From Pseudomonadota bacterium (GTDB lineage Bacteria > Pseudomonadota > Alphaproteobacteria > Paracaedibacterales > CAIULA01), in NCBI GenBank assembly GCA_021804455.1, contig JAJZHT010000060.1:1-7048 (forward strand): a stretch of 7,048 bases of DNA, read 5' to 3'. Numbering within the stretch: position 1 is the stretch's first letter; every line of letters begins with the position of its first letter. This document shows, piece by piece, positions 1 to 5,994 of this stretch. Position numbers and translations under genes: made by a program. The notes beneath the pieces are model-generated. The model had not been told where the DNA came from. It made no database searches and saw only the letters and a list, made by a program, of their open reading frames with translations.

Positions 1-41
1 TGTGCTGCGATTAAAAGTTTATATTTTGAAAGATGTTTCAT
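1..41 (-). CDS. Partial leftward gene, 5' end only; signal-peptide-like N-terminus
   Basis: On the minus strand an ATG at 41-39 opens a frame that stays open to the window edge and reads MKHLSKYKLLIAA. Lysines and a histidine followed by the start of a hydrophobic run are typical of the n-region and early h-region of a Sec signal peptide or membrane anchor, so the product may be exported or membrane-bound. A GAGG Shine-Dalgarno-like sequence lies about 9 nt upstream of the ATG, and the AT-rich region to its right could hold its promoter, divergent from uvrC. Only 13 full codons are visible, so family and function cannot be named. Two plus-strand frames are also open here (to stops at about 68-75), so the tail of a rightward gene is the alternative; the ribosome-binding site and the start favour the leftward reading. 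Confidence 0.45.
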   Translation of the reverse strand, partial: MKHLSKYKLLIAA

Positions 42-195
42 CGAATCGTACCTCGAAATTAGAATTTTAATTTAATTTTATATAAATTTTTAAATAAGTA
101 TATATAAAAAATAATTTTTTATGAGATTAGCAATCTTTTCTTCCAAGACGGCCGCTTTTAAGAGGAATGGTTTTTCTTGATTTCCTGATGGTTCA
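42..195. other. AT-rich divergent intergenic region upstream of uvrC
   Basis: This stretch separates the probable leftward gene from uvrC. Positions about 60-120 are almost pure A/T, with several TATATA/TATAAA-like hexamers on both strands, so -10-like boxes are plentiful and none can be singled out; no convincing TTGACA-like -35 at proper spacing stands out. It probably holds promoters for both flanking genes. A 19-codon frame (ATG 121 to TGA 178-180) lies in the same frame as uvrC but has no Shine-Dalgarno sequence, and I do not call it a gene. No tRNA or other structured RNA was recognised. Confidence 0.5.
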
Positions 196-2097
196 ATGGT
201 GATATCGAGAAAAGAAAGCGATAAAAGCTTTATTTTCATGATATCGAACCCTGATTCTTTCTCTTTCACCCATTCTCTTATAACGGGAACGAGCGTTATT
301 ATGGAGGTGATGAAAACATTACCCACGACATGTGGTGTTTACCGCATGATAGGTCACAAAGAGAGGGTGTTGTACGTTGGAAAAGCCAAAAACCTCAAAA
401 AAAGAGTTTTTTCTTATACCCAAACCGATAAACTTCCCCATCGCTTGCAACGTATGGTTGCCGAAACCATACGAATGGAAGTTGTCACAACTCACACAGA
501 AACAGAAGCTTTGCTTTTAGAAAGTAACCTTATTAAAAAGCTGCAGCCTCACTACAATATTCTTTTAAAGGATGATAAGTCCTTTCCTTTTATTCTCTTA
601 ACAGGGGATCACCCCTTTCCAAGGTTAGCAAAACACCGAGGACCGAAAAATATTAAAGGTGATTATTATGGTCCGTTTGCCTCGGTTTTGGCGGTTGATG
701 AAACTTTGTTAATGCTGCAACGGGTCTTTCAAATTCGTAATTGCCGAGATACTTATTTCGCGGCACGAACACGCCCCTGTTTACAATATGATATCAAGCG
801 CTGTACAGCCCCTTGTGTAGAGAAGATCCGCCAAAGTGACTATCAGGAGCTTGTTCAACAAGCTAAAAATTTCCTATGTGGTAAAACCGATCAAGTTCAA
901 CAATATTTGGCCCATCGGATGCTGCAAGCCAGCGATAAAAGAGAATACGAAAAAGCTGCAGGGTACCGAGATCGTCTCCGTTTATTAACCCATATTCAAT
1001 CAAAACAACGCATTAATGTCAGGGGGGTGCACGATGCAGATATCATGGGTTTAGCCCAGTTAGGGGGACAGACATGTGTGCAAGTGTTCTTTTTTCGTTA
1101 TGGTTCAAATTTCGGTACGGATTCTTTTTTCTTAAAGCAGAGCAGTGAAGAAACAGCAGAGGATAGCCTAGCGGCTTTTATTAAGCAATTTTACCAAGAA
1201 AGGCAACCACCCCCTTTGGTATTATTAAGTCACCGTCCGACTGAATTTTCCTTAATTTGCCAGGCGTTAAAAAGTCATCATAAACAAGTAACTGCTTGGG
1301 AAATTCCTAAAAAAGGTTCCAAGAAAGAATTGGTGGATCATGCCATAGCGAATGCTAAAGGAAGTTTAGAACGTCAACACTCGGCCTCGGCAAGTATGGC
1401 AAAGATCTTCAAGGAATTGGTTGAACAGTTTTCTTTACCAACGTTGCCCAAACGTATTGAAATTTATGACAACAGCCATTTACAGGGGCAGCAGGCCTAT
1501 GGCGTCATGGTTGTTGCGACAGAACAGGGATTGGATAAAAAAGCGTATCGAAAGTTTACCATTAAACATGTTGTGGATAAACGAGATGATACAGCCATGA
1601 TGAAGGAGGTCCTTCGACGAAGATTCTTACGCTCCTCGCAGGAGGACTGGACATTGCCTGATTTATTATTAATTGACGGGGGGCAGGGGCAACTAAGCTC
1701 TGCTTTACAGGTTTTACAGGAAATGGACTTCAATATTCCCGTGGTTGCGATTGCCAAAGGACCGGATCGCAACGCTGGAAAAGAGCGTTTTTTTATGCCG
1801 GGTTGCGAACCTTTCAGCTTACCTGGAAACAATGCCATTCTTCACTTTTTACAACGCCTTAGGGATGAAGCCCATCGGTTTGCAATTGGAACCCATAGGG
1901 CCAAACGCTCAAAAAATTTGGTTAAATCTGTTCTGGATGAAATTCCTGGAATTGGTTCTGCCCGTAAAAAGCTGTTGTTACAACATTTTGGTTCAGCAAA
2001 AGAAGTATCACGCGCTGGTCTTGCTGATTTGCAGACTATCCCTGGTATCAGCCAAGCTGTGGCGTTAAAAATTTACCAACATTTTCATGAGCGGTAA
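196..2097 (+). CDS. uvrC: UvrABC system protein C (excinuclease subunit UvrC)
   Basis: Dual-incision nuclease of nucleotide excision repair: recruited by UvrB at a DNA lesion, it cuts 3' and then 5' of the damage. The 633 aa match the family length of about 600-630. In order: GIY-YIG nuclease (GVY 47-49, YVG 60-62, basic KNLKKR 65-70, probable catalytic Glu109); four cysteines at 183, 195, 203 and 207, with the 12/8/4 spacing of the E. coli UvrC Fe-S ligands; UVR UvrB-binding helix pair at about 231-264; RNase H-like nuclease (IYDNSH, Asp425; DD 464-465; LLIDGGQGQL, Asp494; DEAHR, His560); tandem helix-hairpin-helix DNA-binding motifs at about 578-630. The start is uncertain. ATG 196 is the first start after the in-frame TGA at 178-180; ATG 238 is equally possible. 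ATG 301 or 310 would remove residues around GTSVI that align with alphaproteobacterial UvrC N-termini. No start has a strong ribosome-binding site. The usual Pro before GVY is Cys46. It converges with the reductase gene. Confidence 0.96.
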   Translation: MVISRKESDKSFIFMISNPDSFSFTHSLITGTSVIMEVMKTLPTTCGVYRMIGHKERVLYVGKAKNLKKRVFSYTQTDKLPHRLQRMVAETIRMEVVTTHTETEALLLESNLIKKLQPHYNILLKDDKSFPFILLTGDHPFPRLAKHRGPKNIKGDYYGPFASVLAVDETLLMLQRVFQIRNCRDTYFAARTRPCLQYDIKRCTAPCVEKIRQSDYQELVQQAKNFLCGKTDQVQQYLAHRMLQASDKREYEKAAGYRDRLRLLTHIQSKQRINVRGVHDADIMGLAQLGGQTCVQVFFFRYGSNFGTDSFFLKQSSEETAEDSLAAFIKQFYQERQPPPLVLLSHRPTEFSLICQALKSHHKQVTAWEIPKKGSKKELVDHAIANAKGSLERQHSASASMAKIFKELVEQFSLPTLPKRIEIYDNSHLQGQQAYGVMVVATEQGLDKKAYRKFTIKHVVDKRDDTAMMKEVLRRRFLRSSQEDWTLPDLLLIDGGQGQLSSALQVLQEMDFNIPVVAIAKGPDRNAGKERFFMPGCEPFSLPGNNAILHFLQRLRDEAHRFAIGTHRAKRSKNLVKSVLDEIPGIGSARKKLLLQHFGSAKEVSRAGLADLQTIPGISQAVALKIYQHFHER

Positions 2098-2106
2098 AAA
2101 TTTTTA
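2095..2106. other. 12-bp palindrome carrying both convergent stop codons
   Basis: TAAAAATTTTTA is a perfect palindrome. Its left TAA is the uvrC stop and its right TTA is the stop (TAA on the minus strand) of the reductase gene, leaving only 6 bp between the two reading frames. There is no GC-rich stem beside it, so it is not a classical intrinsic terminator. It gives a short A/U stem and a U run to either transcript, and any termination or overlap of the convergent transcripts must happen inside the opposite coding sequence. Palindrome and stops are read directly; the effect on transcription is inferred. Confidence 0.6.
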
Positions 2107-3138
2107 GGGTTGACGAGCCGAATTGATAGGGGGGACACCTTGTGTGGTGGAATATTCAAAATGAATGACTTCATCCGGGTATAAATGATGCCGAATGGCG
2201 TGGGCGGCTTGGGCAGCTTCGGCAAACCCTGTCAAAATTAACTTTAATTTATGGGGATAAGTTGCGATATCACCAATGGCATAAATGCCTGCGCGGTTGG
2301 TGGAAGCTGTTGTAGGATCAATACTGATATGGTTTTTGGTAAGCCCCAGGTCCCATTCAGCAATTGGACCTAAATTCATCGATAAGCCAAAGAAAGGAAG
2401 AAGATAATCAGCGGCAAGGACCTTTTTATCACCGGAAAGAGATTCAACCTCCACATGGGTTAATTGTCCCTTTTCTCCCCTTACTCCAGAAAGTTGATAG
2501 GGAATGGCCAGATCAAGAACACCTTCCAAAGCCAGTTGTTTAAGCCGATCTTCATTGGCGGGTGCCGCGCGGAATTTATCACGACGATGCACAACCGTAA
2601 CACGGGCAGCAACCTCACTTAACGAAAGAGCCCAATCAACAGCAGAATCGCCTCCTCCAGCAATCACCACATTTTTTCCACGGTAACCTTCACGAGATCG
2701 AACAAAATAATGGATAGAATGCTCTTCAAAATCTTCAATATGGGCGAGGGGAGGACGATTGGGACCAAAAGCCCCCACACCCGCTGCAATAATAATGGCT
2801 TTTGCCTCAACAACGGTATGGCGACTGCCTGTTAAACGCCAACGCTTTCCTTCACAATCAAGGGCTTCTATGGTTTGGACTTGCTCTGACAGATGATAAA
2901 CAGGGGAAAATGGTGCGGCTTGTTCGGCCAGATTTTTAGCCAAATCTCCCCCTAAAATGCTGGGGTAAGCTGGAATGTCGTAAATGGGTTTTTCTGGATA
3001 CAGGGCTGCGCATTGGCCGCCCACTTGGTCCATGGCATCAAAGGCGTGGCATTTTAAACGCAACATCCCACATTCAAAAATAGCAAACAAACCAACTGGG
3101 CCTGTGCCAATAACAACGACATCTGTTTGGTGAATCAT
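2104..3138 (-). CDS. Ferredoxin--NADP(+) reductase, TrxB-like (type 2)
   Basis: Cytosolic FAD enzyme passing electrons between NADPH and ferredoxin or flavodoxin, probably supplying reduced ferredoxin for Fe-S assembly or other reductive steps. The 344 aa fit the family (about 330-350). An N-terminal FAD Rossmann motif GTGPVG is at 11-16, with a conserved GGQCAALYPEKPIYDIPAYP stretch at 40-59. The inserted NADP(H) domain carries GGGDSA at 161-166 and VVHRRDKFR at 182-190, whose arginines are expected to bind the 2'-phosphate of NADP. A second FAD motif, GIYAIGD, is at 284-290. The CxxC redox pair of true thioredoxin reductases, expected just before or within the GGGDSA region, is absent, which separates this from TrxB. 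AAAGGG lies 7 nt before the ATG. It starts about 20 nt beyond the rpsT terminator-like hairpin on the same strand, so it may depend partly on read-through. A general NAD(P)/FAD-dependent oxidoreductase is the fallback annotation. Confidence 0.9.
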   Translation of the reverse strand: MIHQTDVVVIGTGPVGLFAIFECGMLRLKCHAFDAMDQVGGQCAALYPEKPIYDIPAYPSILGGDLAKNLAEQAAPFSPVYHLSEQVQTIEALDCEGKRWRLTGSRHTVVEAKAIIIAAGVGAFGPNRPPLAHIEDFEEHSIHYFVRSREGYRGKNVVIAGGGDSAVDWALSLSEVAARVTVVHRRDKFRAAPANEDRLKQLALEGVLDLAIPYQLSGVRGEKGQLTHVEVESLSGDKKVLAADYLLPFFGLSMNLGPIAEWDLGLTKNHISIDPTTASTNRAGIYAIGDIATYPHKLKLILTGFAEAAQAAHAIRHHLYPDEVIHFEYSTTQGVPPINSARQP

Positions 3139-3157
3139 ACGATAACCCTTTGAAATT

Positions 3158-3190
3158 AAAAAGGGAAGAATGCTTTACACAATCTTCCCC
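3158..3190 (-). terminator. Rho-independent terminator of rpsT
   Basis: Reading the minus strand from rpsT, GGGAAGA (3189-3183) pairs with TCTTCCC (3169-3163). Past a single A·A mismatch two further pairs (TG/CA) close a 7-nt loop. The stem is followed directly by five T residues (3162-3158) and then AATTTC. It begins about 29 bp after the rpsT stop and ends about 20 bp before the reductase start. The T run is short, so partial read-through into the reductase gene is possible. Structure and position are read directly; termination is inferred. Confidence 0.7.
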
Positions 3191-3218
3191 CCCATGACGT
3201 TTATAGTCTTTAAGAAAT

Positions 3219-3485
3219 TTAGGCCGAGGCTTTGATCCGCTTAGCCAGGCGTGAAACCTTACGAGCGGCTGTATTTCGATGCAAGACTCCCTTCGTTACA
3301 CCACGCTTAATTTCCTTTTCTGCTTGCACAAAAGCTTCTGATAAAAGCTTTTTTTCAGCGCTTTTAGACAAAAGATCTTCTAATTTTTTAATATAAGTAC
3401 GAATGCGGCTGACACGACTTTTGTTAATTTCAGTACGACGCTCTGTTTTACGAATACATTTTTCAGCCGATTTATGCGATGCCAT
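3219..3485 (-). CDS. rpsT: 30S ribosomal protein S20
   Basis: Primary 16S rRNA-binding protein of the small subunit, needed for early 30S assembly and initiation competence. The 88-aa product is the usual S20 size, very rich in Lys/Arg and almost wholly helical in character. It opens with the family signature [17 protein letters not shown] (1-17) and has the conserved C-terminal half with [16 protein letters not shown] at 65-80. The open frame extends 17 codons further upstream, to about 3536, but the ATG at 3485 is chosen because MASHKSAEK is the standard S20 N-terminus and AAGGA lies 7 nt upstream of it. It is divergent from hisS and followed by an intrinsic terminator-like hairpin. In many alphaproteobacteria rpsT lies beside dnaA; dnaA is not in this window. 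Confidence 0.97.
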   Translation of the reverse strand: MASHKSAEKCIRKTERRTEINKSRVSRIRTYIKKLEDLLSKSAEKKLLSEAFVQAEKEIKRGVTKGVLHRNTAARKVSRLAKRIKASA

Positions 3486-3534
3486 AGTTGAGTCCTTAAA
3501 AGCAATGAAGACAGTAAAAAAAGTTAGAGAAACC

Positions 3535-3561
3535 ATTACATAAAAAACAGGGGTTGGTCAA
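3535..3561 (-). promoter_or_regulatory. Candidate sigma-70 promoter of rpsT
   Basis: On the minus strand a -35-like TTGACC (3561-3556, 5 of 6 to TTGACA) is followed 15 bp later by a -10-like TGTAAT (3540-3535, 5 of 6 to TATAAT). The spacer is shorter than the ideal 17 bp. Transcription would begin near 3528 and give a leader of about 40 nt that includes the AAGGA ribosome-binding site. Hexamers are read directly; activity is inferred. Confidence 0.4.
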
Positions 3562-3580
3562 TATAATTGTTCAAAAGGAC

Positions 3581-3598
3581 TTCCGGTTGAATCCGGAA
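3581..3598. promoter_or_regulatory. Inverted repeat overlapping the hisS promoter (operator-like)
   Basis: TTCCGG (3581-3586) and CCGGAA (3593-3598) are perfect inverted copies separated by 6 nt, TTGAAT. The centre coincides with the best -35-like hexamer for hisS, so a dimeric repressor bound here would block that promoter. As RNA from an upstream start it would form a 6-bp hairpin with a 6-nt loop, but no clean U run follows, so an intrinsic terminator is unlikely. The repeat is seen directly; the regulatory role is inferred. Confidence 0.4.
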
Positions 3599-3615
3599 AC
3601 ATTATCTTTTAGTAT
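3587..3615 (+). promoter_or_regulatory. hisS: Candidate sigma-70 promoter of the hisS-prfA operon
   Basis: A -35-like TTGAAT (3587-3592) and a -10-like TAGTAT (3610-3615) are separated by exactly 17 bp, each matching consensus at 4 of 6 positions. The predicted start near 3622 would give a short leader of about 27 nt holding AAAGGA (3631-3636). A perfect TATAAT at 3562-3567 is an alternative -10, but the nearest -35-like box (TTACAT, 3536-3541) is 20 bp away. Assignment is tentative. Confidence 0.35.
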
Positions 3616-3648
3616 ACCCGTTATAAAACGAAAGGATTGAACACTAAT

Positions 3649-4911
3649 ATGTCTTGCCAACCTGTGCGCGGCACGCGGGATCTTTTGGAAAAAGAGCTTG
3701 CTCAACATCACCATCTTGTTGAACAAGCCTATCGTATTATGCCCTTGTACGGGTATCAGGAAATTGAGACGCCCATTTTTGAATATACTTCTGTTTTCCA
3801 AAGAAGTTTGGGGGAAGCCTCGGATATTGTTGGCAAAGAAATGTACACCTTTTTAGATCGTAGTGGTGAATCGATCACCTTGCGTCCCGAGGGAACAGCA
3901 GCGGTCACACGCGCTATCCTTAGTGCAGGCTTAACACAAACGCTTCCACAAAAACGATTCTATAAAGGTCCTATGTTTCGTCATGAACGTCCCCAAAAAG
4001 GACGCTATCGTCAGTTTTATCAGTTGGGGGTTGAATGTTTTGGGATAGCTCAATCTTTCGTGGACGTCGAATGTATCGCTTTGGCAAATCAATTGCTTCA
4101 ACAGTGGAAGATTCAGGATTATACTTTAACGATTAATACCCTGGGCGATCAAGAAAGCCGCCAGGCCTATCGCCAAGCTTTGATAAACTATTTCCGTCGC
4201 TATGTTCAAGATCTATCCCACGACAGTCAACTTCGTCTTGAGCGCAATCCTTTGCGTATTTTCGATTCAAAAGATCCTAAAGATCAGGCTCTGTTTCCTG
4301 AAGCGCCGGCATTTGAGGATTTCTTAAATGCTTCGTCCCGGCAATTTTTTGATCAGGTTCTAAAGGGGCTCCAAGACCTCCATATTCCCTTCACTCATAA
4401 CCAGCGATTGGTTCGCGGCATTGACTATTACTGTCATACGGCGTTTGAGTTTACAGTCAAGGGCTTAGAAGCGGCACAAAATACCGTTTTGGCAGGGGGG
4501 CGCTATGACGGTTTGATGGAACAATTAGGGGGGCCCTCTTTACCCGGTATTGGCTGGGCCTGTGGATTAGATCGATTGGCTTTGTTGTTGCCCCCTTGTT
4601 TAACACCACCTTCTTCCTTGCGAATTGCTGTAATCGCCATGGGTGAGGAATTCCAATCGGTGGCTTTACAATGGGCTCAAACCTTGCGCCAACAATTCTT
4701 TTCTGTTGAAATGCCTTTCCATGGCAATGTGTCAAAGCGTCTAAAAGCTGCCGACAAGGCTGGTTGTCAAATAGCCTTGTTATTCGGTGAGGATGAGTAT
4801 AAAACCCACCAGGTAAAAGTTCGACACCTTATGAATGACCAGCTAGAGAAAGAAAAGCTTGTCGCTCTCTCTGATATTGTTTCTTATTTATCCTCATTTA
4901 GGAAAGCGTAA
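3649..4911 (+). CDS. hisS: Histidine--tRNA ligase
   Basis: Class II aminoacyl-tRNA synthetase that charges tRNA-His in the cytosol, normally as a homodimer. The 420 aa match the usual bacterial length. From the ATG at 3649: N-terminal QPVRGTRDLL (4-13); RPEGTAAVTRA at 79-89; motif 2 FRHERPQKGRYRQF at 110-123; histidine-binding signatures RGIDYY at 256-261 and GGRYDG at 283-288; motif 3 GIGWACGLDRL at 300-310. The C-terminal anticodon-binding domain runs from about 323 to 415. Motif 2 is of the canonical bacterial type rather than the FRNEKPGPGRFRQF type that I recall for many alphaproteobacteria. The open frame extends to a TTG at 3637, but that start sits directly on the AAAGGA ribosome-binding site, so ATG 3649 (12 nt after it) is chosen. 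It is divergent from rpsT and heads a tight operon, with prfA beginning 3 nt after its stop. Confidence 0.97.
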   Translation: MSCQPVRGTRDLLEKELAQHHHLVEQAYRIMPLYGYQEIETPIFEYTSVFQRSLGEASDIVGKEMYTFLDRSGESITLRPEGTAAVTRAILSAGLTQTLPQKRFYKGPMFRHERPQKGRYRQFYQLGVECFGIAQSFVDVECIALANQLLQQWKIQDYTLTINTLGDQESRQAYRQALINYFRRYVQDLSHDSQLRLERNPLRIFDSKDPKDQALFPEAPAFEDFLNASSRQFFDQVLKGLQDLHIPFTHNQRLVRGIDYYCHTAFEFTVKGLEAAQNTVLAGGRYDGLMEQLGGPSLPGIGWACGLDRLALLLPPCLTPPSSLRIAVIAMGEEFQSVALQWAQTLRQQFFSVEMPFHGNVSKRLKAADKAGCQIALLFGEDEYKTHQVKVRHLMNDQLEKEKLVALSDIVSYLSSFRKA

Positions 4912-4914
4912 TTT

Positions 4915-5994
4915 ATGTCTTTGGATCAAAAACTTGATCGTCTTTTGCAACGTCATCAAGATTTACGGGATGCTTTAGCAAGTCATACCATGGCCGATCC
5001 TTCTGATTTTGCGAAGCTTTCTAAGGAATATGCCGATCTTAGCGAGGTAGCAGAAACCATCAGCCATTTGCGTAAGCAACAACATGATTTAAAAGAAGCC
5101 GAGCTTTTAGCCCATGACAATAGTTTGGACGTTGACATGCGTGAATTGGCCCATCAGGAATGGCAAAATCTTAAAGAATTAATCCCAAATTTAGAGCATC
5201 AAATTCAATTATTATTGCTTCCCAAAGATGCAGACGATGACCGTAGTGCCATCTTAGAAATTCGTGCGGGAACAGGCGGGGAGGAGGCAGGGCTTTTTGC
5301 TTCTGATTTATTGCGTATGTATCAACGGTATGCTGCCCTGAAAGGCTGGAAGTTTGAATTGCTTAACAGTACCGATACAGGCTTGGGGGCTATTCGTGAG
5401 GCCAGTGCTTCGATCACAGGAAAGGGTGTTTTTGCGCGTCTTAAGTTTGAATCAGGGGTGCATCGGGTTCAACGCGTTCCGCAAACGGAAGCAAGCGGAC
5501 GTATTCATACTTCAGCCGCTACGGTTGCCGTCTTGCCAGAGGTTGAGGATGTCGACATTCAAATTGATGAAAAAGATTTACAAATTGATGTTTATCGAGC
5601 CTCTGGTGCGGGTGGGCAACATGTTAACACAACAGACAGTGCGGTTCGCATCACCCATATTCCCACAGGTGTTGTGGTAACCCAACAAGACGAACGTTCC
5701 CAACATAAAAACAAAGCGAAAGCGATGAAAATTCTCCGGGCTCGTTTATACGAAGCAGAACGACTACGTCAAGAAAGGGAACGAGCTGCCAGCCGTAAAA
5801 ATCAGGTAGGTTCCGGAGATCGGTCCGAGCGAATTCGAACCTATAATTTCCCCCAAGGTCGTGTCAGCGATCACCGTATTAACTTAACATTATACAAAAT
5901 TGACCCAATACTGGCCGGTGAAGCTTTAGACGAAATCATCGATGCTTTGATTTCTCATGACCAAGCTGAAAAATTAGCTCAGGCTGTTGAATGA
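4915..5994 (+). CDS. prfA: Peptide chain release factor 1
   Basis: Class I release factor recognising UAA and UAG in the ribosomal A site and triggering peptidyl-tRNA hydrolysis. The 359 aa match the family. The N-terminal third is a helical domain rich in Leu, Lys and Glu. RAGTGGEEA at 117-125 is the conserved bacterial RF signature. The stop-codon recognition tripeptide is PQT at 189-191 (PxT marks RF1; RF2 would have SPF), followed by [12 protein letters not shown]. The catalytic GGQ is at 233-235 in [14 protein letters not shown], with [12 protein letters not shown] at 259-270 and [17 protein letters not shown] at 311-327. There is no RF2-type in-frame stop or frameshift. AGGA inside the end of hisS lies about 11 nt upstream of the ATG. 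Its TGA overlaps the epimerase start. The stop is TGA, read by RF2 rather than by RF1 itself. Confidence 0.97.
   Translation: MSLDQKLDRLLQRHQDLRDALASHTMADPSDFAKLSKEYADLSEVAETISHLRKQQHDLKEAELLAHDNSLDVDMRELAHQEWQNLKELIPNLEHQIQLLLLPKDADDDRSAILEIRAGTGGEEAGLFASDLLRMYQRYAALKGWKFELLNSTDTGLGAIREASASITGKGVFARLKFESGVHRVQRVPQTEASGRIHTSAATVAVLPEVEDVDIQIDEKDLQIDVYRASGAGGQHVNTTDSAVRITHIPTGVVVTQQDERSQHKNKAKAMKILRARLYEAERLRQERERAASRKNQVGSGDRSERIRTYNFPQGRVSDHRINLTLYKIDPILAGEALDEIIDALISHDQAEKLAQAVE

Noticed and set aside
220..231. GATAAAAGCTTT shared with the rpsT coding region at 3340-3351
   Set aside because: A 12-bp low-complexity match at two unrelated places, one coding for Lys/Leu/Ser residues of S20; no sign of a repeat family.
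200..247. Direct repeat TGATATCGA at 200-208 and 239-247
   Set aside because: A single pair of 9-bp copies in AT-rich DNA at the start of uvrC is compatible with chance; no third copy was noticed.
90..326. 78-codon minus-strand open frame across the uvrC 5' end
   Set aside because: It starts with GTG inside uvrC, lacks a clear ribosome-binding site, overlaps the conserved UvrC N-terminus and ends in low-complexity AT-rich DNA. An internal ATG at 239 gives a 49-aa version that is no better supported.
1497..1838. Minus-strand open frame inside uvrC
   Set aside because: It lies opposite the conserved nuclease domain of UvrC, has no recognisable protein features and is a shadow frame.
1745..2068. 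Second plus-strand open frame inside uvrC
   Set aside because: It overlaps the UvrC C-terminal domain in another frame, and its product shows no family features.
3581..3610. Hairpin TTCCGG/CCGGAA as an intrinsic terminator or attenuator
   Set aside because: The stem is only 6 bp and is followed by mixed sequence (ACATTATCTTTT) rather than a continuous U run; an operator-like reading fits better.
3571..3801. Minus-strand open frame across the hisS start
   Set aside because: It runs opposite conserved HisRS N-terminal residues and the hisS promoter; no ribosome-binding site or family motif was seen.
5354..5680. Plus-strand open frame inside prfA
   Set aside because: It is a frame-shifted shadow of the RF1 decoding and GGQ domains.
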